Source of the DNA: JAKPAM01 sp047601745
GTDB lineage: Bacteria; Pseudomonadota; Gammaproteobacteria; Burkholderiales; Burkholderiaceae_E
NCBI GenBank assembly: GCA_047601745.1
Contig: JASGIS010000001.1
Span: 4,340,001-4,404,000, forward strand
DNA: 64,000 nt
Direction of reading: 5' to 3'
The stretch's first letter is position 1; the number at the start of each line of letters is the position of its first letter. The notes under the pieces are model-generated. The model saw only the letters and a list, made by a program, of their open reading frames with translations, had not been told where the DNA came from and searched no databases. The translations under genes were made by a program, and so were the position numbers. This document shows, in pieces, positions 60,302 to 64,000 of this stretch.

Positions 60302-62493
60302 TCCGCAGCCCGCGCGATCAGCCGTGGCGGATCAGGGGCGGCGCCGAGCGCGCGCGCAAGAAGCTGGCCGATGCGGACGCCTACCAGGTGATCCGGCAGG
60401 GCAAGGGCTTCGTGTTGGCCAAGAAGAGCCAGGTCGGCGAGAAGGCGGCCCAGCCCGCGAAGAGTTTCCGTCAGCGCATTGAGGCGGCCAAGCCTGTGCG
60501 CGAGGCCTCGACGTTCGCCCAGGCGCGTGAACACGCCAAGACGTTCCAGGGGCGGGAGTTGACCAACGACGCCACGGGCATGGTCGCAACCGTCTCGCGC
60601 AACAACCTGGACAAAATGCTCAACCGCAAAGCGGTGAGCAAGTCGGAGAGCCCGCAGACGCATTCGCTGGCGGTGGCCAACGTCGATGCCCTGTTTCAGC
60701 GGGCGATGCTGGGATGGAGCAAGCCGGACGCGGAAGGCGATCCGAACATCGTCGCGATCCATCGGTTTTTCGCGCCGATGAACACGGCGCAGGGGGCGCG
60801 GCTGGTCAAGCTGACGGTCAAGGAAACCGCCCAAGCACATCGCCCCAATCCGCTCTACACGGTTGAAGCGGTCGAGTTCAATGAAAAATCCCCTGCGGCT
60901 CAGTGGGTCGGCGAGATAGCCAACGCCGACGGCGTTGACCCTAGAACGATCCGCTCCGCAGGGGACATCCTCAGTCTAGCGCAGGAGGTTCAAGGGTTCA
61001 ACGGCGCGGAGGGTACGCCGGAAAGCGCGCCGACAGGCGGCCGCTCGGAGTCCGATGGCGGCGCCCCGCGATTTTCTCGTGCCGCGGCGGGCTCCGAGCG
61101 GCGCGGCCTGCAATCGCGAGCGGAGTTGGAGTCGCGCGCTTTCTTCCGTGGGACCGCGTTCGAGAAGGGAGATTCCAGTCCGGAGCAGGCGCGAGCGGAC
61201 GCAGTCGAGGTTCTCGGGTTCGATCCTGGCGTGAAGGTCGAGACCGAGAGCCGCCCCGACCGTACAGACGCGCCGATGCGCTATGACCTCGACCGCAAGG
61301 TGATCCTGTACAACGTGGATGCGGCACACCATCGAGTGACCGACGTGCAGTACATGATGGAAGAGATGCTGCACGCGCTGGATCACGTCAGTGGGCGTCG
61401 CACGATCAGCGCGTCGAGTTCGCGGTGGCTGCCGGGCGGCGACCTGCGAACCGAGATAGAGCAGACGGCCAGCGCCGGAATGACCGAGTACTTCGAGTAT
61501 CCGCTCAAGGAACTGAACTACTCGGACACCGAGATCGCCGCCGAGCTGTTTGCCCGTGCCGGCGTGCTGTACTACAGTAAGCCCGAGGTCATGGCCGGGG
61601 CGTTGCCGGGAGTTTTCAATGAGTTCGAAGCGGTTTTCCGACGTGGGCGAGATGCTCGCGGAATACGATCGGCGGTTCGGGAATCGCAGCCCGCAGTCGC
61701 ATCGCCTGGCGTGCAATCTGGGGGCGAATCAGACCTACTACGGGGAGATCGACAAGGCGCTCGCCGAGGGCAAGCCGATCGACTTCAACGCGCTGGCGAC
61801 GAAGATGCACGCCGAGGCGTTCCCGGAGCACGAGCGGCGGGCCGAGAACTTGGTATTGGGCGTGTCGCCACCGGCCAGCCGGCAATCGCTGGGCGATCAG
61901 GCGTGGTTCATCAACGAGCCGCGCTGATGGTGCAGTCGACCATTTGTGCGCCGCGTCGGGTGAGCCTGGCCAAGTCCACCCGGTTCGTCATGCCGCCCAC
62001 GCACGTGCGCGGCATGAACGGAGCAGCGAAGGTACTCGGCATCTCACGGCAGGCGCTGCACGCCTGGATCGCGCATCGCCGGCCGGACATCATGTCGGCC
62101 ATGCTGCGGTTCTCGCGCGGGATCGTGGGCTTCGATCGAGCGGCTCTCCTCGCGATCAAGAAGGCCTGGGCTGAGCGAAAGCCGCCCAAGCGCAAGCCGC
62201 GGCCGCCGCAGCGCGTCGCTGCACGACCGAACAGCGCGACACGTACGATCGTCCGGCTGATCGACAAGGCGCCCGGGCCGCTGACGCTGCGCCAGGTGCA
62301 CATCTCATCGGGCTGCGCGTACGAGATGGACGAGCTCGCTGCTGCTGCGCGCCGACTCGAGCAGCGCGGCGTCCTGGAATCGAGCCTGGTCGAGCGCGAG
62401 GCCAGCACCGGCAGGCGGATGATCAAGGCGTACAGCCGAGGCCCGGCGTTCGCCGGCACACGCGAGCGGTACGCGTCGGCACTGTCGCGATAG
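60298..62493 (+). CDS. Polyvalent metallopeptidase-like protein with read-through into an HTH protein
   Basis: This open frame has 731 codons from GTG 60298. Residues 1-40 (RIRGGAERARKKLADADAYQVIRQGKGFVLAKK) continue the polyvalent style. Residues 120-250 contain MNTAQGARLVKLTVKETAQ...PLYTVEAVEF, like the nuclease/LPD domains of phage polyvalent proteins. Residues 330-450 contain YDLDRKVILYN...YMMEEMLHALDHV and EIAAELFARAGVLYYSKPEVMAGALPGVF, a zincin-like peptidase pattern in which Glu replaces the first His of HExxH. From about residue 452 to 543 the frame looks non-coding, because another gene occupies it. The last 188 residues are the HTH protein described at 61927. Confidence 0.65.
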   Translation: MIRSPRDQPWRIRGGAERARKKLADADAYQVIRQGKGFVLAKKSQVGEKAAQPAKSFRQRIEAAKPVREASTFAQAREHAKTFQGRELTNDATGMVATVSRNNLDKMLNRKAVSKSESPQTHSLAVANVDALFQRAMLGWSKPDAEGDPNIVAIHRFFAPMNTAQGARLVKLTVKETAQAHRPNPLYTVEAVEFNEKSPAAQWVGEIANADGVDPRTIRSAGDILSLAQEVQGFNGAEGTPESAPTGGRSESDGGAPRFSRAAAGSERRGLQSRAELESRAFFRGTAFEKGDSSPEQARADAVEVLGFDPGVKVETESRPDRTDAPMRYDLDRKVILYNVDAAHHRVTDVQYMMEEMLHALDHVSGRRTISASSSRWLPGGDLRTEIEQTASAGMTEYFEYPLKELNYSDTEIAAELFARAGVLYYSKPEVMAGALPGVFNEFEAVFRRGRDARGIRSAVRESQPAVASPGVQSGGESDLLRGDRQGARRGQADRLQRAGDEDARRGVPGARAAGRELGIGRVATGQPAIAGRSGVVHQRAALMVQSTICAPRRVSLAKSTRFVMPPTHVRGMNGAAKVLGISRQALHAWIAHRRPDIMSAMLRFSRGIVGFDRAALLAIKKAWAERKPPKRKPRPPQRVAARPNSATRTIVRLIDKAPGPLTLRQVHISSGCAYEMDELAAAARRLEQRGVLESSLVEREASTGRRMIKAYSRGPAFAGTRERYASALSR
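61619..61927 (+). CDS. Overprinted small gene between peptidase-like and HTH parts
   Basis: This 102-residue product begins MSSKRFSDVGEMLAEYDRRFGNRSPQSH and contains GANQTYYGEIDKALAEGKPIDFNALATKMHAEAFPEHERRAENLVLG; its composition is that of a normal soluble protein. It lies in a different frame from the 731-codon open frame. Its stop overlaps ATG 61927 as TGATG, the coupling used throughout this element. No domain is recognised. Confidence 0.65.
   Translation: MSSKRFSDVGEMLAEYDRRFGNRSPQSHRLACNLGANQTYYGEIDKALAEGKPIDFNALATKMHAEAFPEHERRAENLVLGVSPPASRQSLGDQAWFINEPR
61927..62493 (+). CDS. Helix-turn-helix DNA-binding protein, paralogue 2
   Basis: These 188 residues start at the coupled ATG 61927. 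The HTH HVRGMNGAAKVLGISRQALHAWIAHRRPDI plus VGFDRAALLAIKKAWAE and the C-terminal part QVHISSGCAYEMDELAAAARRLEQRGVLESSL...YSRGPAFAGTRERYA align along their length with the protein at 53917-54450. It is in phase with the upstream 731-codon open frame, so a fused product cannot be excluded. The coupling to the overprinted gene favours a separate protein. Confidence 0.72.
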   Translation: MVQSTICAPRRVSLAKSTRFVMPPTHVRGMNGAAKVLGISRQALHAWIAHRRPDIMSAMLRFSRGIVGFDRAALLAIKKAWAERKPPKRKPRPPQRVAARPNSATRTIVRLIDKAPGPLTLRQVHISSGCAYEMDELAAAARRLEQRGVLESSLVEREASTGRRMIKAYSRGPAFAGTRERYASALSR

Positions 62494-62741
62494 AGCAAAG
62501 TGCGCAGTCCCTCGTCGAAAGTGCGCAGGTGCGTACTTTTTCCCCGTCCTGGGGTCAAGACGGTAAAGCCGGCGCGCAAAGCGCATATATCCCTCGCGCC
62601 TTGTCGCCCGAGAACCCCATCGCCAGCTCATAGAGTCAGCGGGCTGAAAGTTCAGCCGGTAGTGCTCGGCAATCTCCGGCCGGCGGCCGCCGCGCGCGCC
62701 GCTACTGTGCTCGGCGATGCCGCCACGTCAGCTCGACAAGC
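62494..62741. other. Gap after the last plus-strand gene of the element
   Basis: These 248 bp lie between convergent genes. An 11-bp sequence AAAGTGCGCAG is repeated at 62497-62507 and 62518-62528 (21-bp period), followed by a T-rich GTACTTTTTCCCC. No gene is supported. The repeat may be a protein-binding site or part of a terminator. Confidence 0.5.
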
Positions 62742-63314
62742 TCATGCGTGACGCGCCATCAGGTCGGAGCGGCGGCGCTCATAGTAATGCCGCTGGTACT
62801 CGGCAGCCTCTTGCCATGCCTGCTTGTCAATGGCGTCTTGCTCGGCAGGCGTCAGGGGCTTGCGAGGCGCGGCCGCCGCCAGGTGGAAGCCCATGCCCTC
62901 ACGCGGCGGGATGCCGAGGCAAGGCAGATCGAAGGGGAGTTGCGGCTCGGTCGGATTCGCCAGAATGGCCGCCAGCGCCCACCGCGCCATCCGGTCGTAG
63001 AAGCCGTCCGGGTGTCCGTAGTTCCAATAGCGCACCATCGCCTGGCCAGCAAAGCGCATGGCGTGGTACGCCTCTTCCGGGTTGTGCCGGGCCAGCTCGA
63101 CGAGCTCGCAAAACCAGATTTCTCCGATCCCATAGTGCTCATGCCAGTCGTTCTCACGGCTGGGCATGAACCAGTTGATCAGCCGGCCATCGGCGTCCCG
63201 CTTGGTGAAGGACAGGTCATCACGGCTGCGGATGCTGCGAGTCTCGAAGTTGAGGGTATTGGTGGTGGTGTCGCTACTAACGACGCCTTCGGCGGGCAGG
63301 TTTTGACTAGCCAT
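62742..63314 (-). CDS. Hypothetical protein at the right end of the element
   Basis: This 190-residue protein begins MASQNLPAEGVVSSDTTTNTLNFETRSIRSRDDLSF and contains RLINWFMPSRENDWHEHYGIGEIWFCELVELARHNPEEAYHAMRFAGQAMVRYWNYGHPDGFYDRMARWALAAIL. It ends in a charged helix with YQRHYYERRRSDLMARHA. ATG 63314 has GGAGG six bases upstream, which settles the start within a longer frame. No known domain is recognised. It is on the opposite strand to the rest of the element, like a lysogenic-type gene, and may be expressed from the integrated state. Confidence 0.8.
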   Translation of the reverse strand: MASQNLPAEGVVSSDTTTNTLNFETRSIRSRDDLSFTKRDADGRLINWFMPSRENDWHEHYGIGEIWFCELVELARHNPEEAYHAMRFAGQAMVRYWNYGHPDGFYDRMARWALAAILANPTEPQLPFDLPCLGIPPREGMGFHLAAAAPRKPLTPAEQDAIDKQAWQEAAEYQRHYYERRRSDLMARHA

Positions 63315-63462
63315 GATGGCCTCCGTGGGTGCAGTGTTAGCTGCCACATCGACGCCAATCGAGGCGGCAGCCCTGACGGGTTGGCGTACCGGGCACCCGC
63401 GGACGGAACCGGCGAGTCTTTCGACTCCCCGCCAGGGCCGCCATTGAACGACACCGGGGCCC

Positions 63463-63502
63463 GGCAAACAAAGAAGCCGCGGACTGAACAGTCGACGCGG
63501 CT
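63463..63502 (-). terminator. Intrinsic terminator reading leftward
   Basis: On the minus strand AGCCGCG-tc-GACTG-tt-CAGTC-CGCGGCT forms a 12-bp stem with a small bulge (63475-63502), followed by the T-rich TCTTTGTTTG (63465-63474). It would stop minus-strand transcription coming from the right, possibly from the host flank, before the gene at 62742-63314. Confidence 0.65.
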
Positions 63503-63712
63503 CTTGCCGCGAGTGCTTCGGGACGCCAATCCCGACCCCTTTTTCAGGGGAATCCCAGCATAGGCCGGCGGTCACCGAGTGTCAATCGCGCTGACCGGTC
63601 GATCGCGACGGGCAAGCGGCGCCCGCATCGGTAGGCAGAACTCGAGCCGGAAGCCGCGCTCGCGGCGCGCGGAGCGATCTGGATGCTGGGGCTGACGCGG
63701 CGACGAAATGAA

Positions 63713-63731
63713 CGGGTACGAGAGCGGGTAC
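63713..63731. promoter_or_regulatory. Paired CGGGTAC motifs (putative integrase arm sites, right)
   Basis: CGGGTAC occurs at 63713-63719 and 63725-63731, again 12 bp apart and in the same orientation as the pair at 47935-47953. If these are integrase arm sites, the right end of the element lies shortly beyond. Confidence 0.5.
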
Positions 63732-64000
63732 GAAACCCATGAATCGCCCGGAAACGTAGATCTGGCGCGGAGGTGTGACGGCCCCTCTCGCCAGCGCTGC
63801 CCCCCTTCGACCGGCCCGATCCCATACGATCTCGCGCTGCCCGGTCGACGAACCGATGACCGGATCGACGGCGTCAGCGGCGCTGGCTGCGCCGTACATC
63901 GAGACGCCGGTGGCACCATGCCGTTTCGGCGACGCGTTCGCGCCATCGCCGGGCCATCCTGGCCGACACGCCCCCCAGTACGAGCGGAGCGCGCCCCGCG

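Larger units (their letters stand above)
63315..64000. other. Gene-free right end: element boundary and probable chromosome flank
   Basis: No open frame in these 686 bp has coding-like composition. They hold the promoter and ribosome site of the minus-strand gene at 62742-63314, a minus-strand terminator-like hairpin (63463-63502), a small hairpin CCCCT-TTTTC-AGGGG (63536-63550), and a CGGGTAC pair (63713-63731). The last about 200 bp may be chromosome beyond the element. Confidence 0.55.

Noticed and set aside
62748..63563. 271-codon plus-strand open frame opposite the gene at 62742-63314
   Set aside because: The minus-strand gene has a ribosome site and natural composition, and the plus frame runs through the terminator hairpin.
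63781..63795. Possible attR (CCCCTCTCGCCAG resembles the tRNA-Ser end CCCCCTCTCTCCGCCAG)
   Set aside because: It needs a 3-base gap and has no T-arm sequence before it. It is too weak to claim, although it is in a plausible place.
63544..63946. Minus-strand open frames at the right edge
   Set aside because: They are Arg/Pro/Ser-rich with no start context, and several frames overlap one another equally well. They are probably non-coding.

Overview
The window is high-GC chromosomal DNA from a beta-proteobacterium, most likely Burkholderiales. The evidence is an ISC operon in the order iscU-iscA-hscB-hscA-fdx-iscX, an rpfE-like-recJ-prfB-lysS operon, lolCD-tatD followed further on by comEC, a prpE, a class I fumarase and an acs-DUF4212-actP unit. 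No rRNA is present. I could run no database search, so family names rest on motifs, lengths and gene order read from the sequence.

Region by region: 1-3833 holds Fe-S cluster assembly, entering the window inside iscU. 3931-9637 is a minus-strand operon (RpfE-like, recJ, prfB with its programmed frameshift, lysS). 9703-12575 is lolC, lolD and a TatD nuclease. 12576-17267 is a scrambled accessory patch: a ParDE-type pair with a frameshifted toxin, a GNAT acetyltransferase divergent from a MocR-type regulator, a partial and internally deleted second copy of tatD, a Phd/UPF0175 antitoxin with a DUF3368 PIN-like toxin, and short direct repeats that mark the junctions. 17268-21238 holds a DUF1254 protein, an isocitrate lyase/PEP mutase family enzyme, and an Rrf2 regulator overlapping a thioredoxin-reductase-like flavoprotein. 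21410-47686 is ordinary chromosome: comEC, alpha/beta hydrolase, RidA, NlpC/P60 peptidase, a receiver-domain protein, prpE, YdcF-like, a GlcG/HbpS-like protein, an MFS transporter, a peptide-type ABC importer whose two ATPases are fused, an SDR, dctA, an LpxH-like phosphoesterase, fumarase, a UPF0114 protein, acs, DUF4212 and an ActP-like symporter.

From tRNA-Ser(GGA) at 47709-47799 a roughly 16-kb integrative element begins. It has a P4-type tyrosine integrase next to the tRNA, an AlpA-like regulator, a replication module (initiator-like protein and DnaB-type helicase), a Rha/KilAC-type antirepressor, small helix-turn-helix proteins, and then a long block of phage-type proteins. The block comprises an Ala/Gln-rich virion-associated-looking protein, a PAPS-reductase-like protein, a coiled-coil protein, and two large polyvalent-type proteins, one of them metallopeptidase-like. 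No terminase, portal, capsid or tail gene is visible. Pairs of CGGGTAC motifs with identical 12-bp phasing lie beside the integrase and again at 63713-63731, which suggests both ends of the element are inside the window. It may be a phage satellite or a prophage that has lost its head genes. Within the polyvalent block two well-formed small genes are overprinted in alternative frames.

Other structure: an intrinsic terminator sits inside the isc operon before hscB. Intergenic tandem repeats of 15, 17, 19 and 25 bp and several in-frame minisatellites of 6-15 bp are scattered through the chromosome part.
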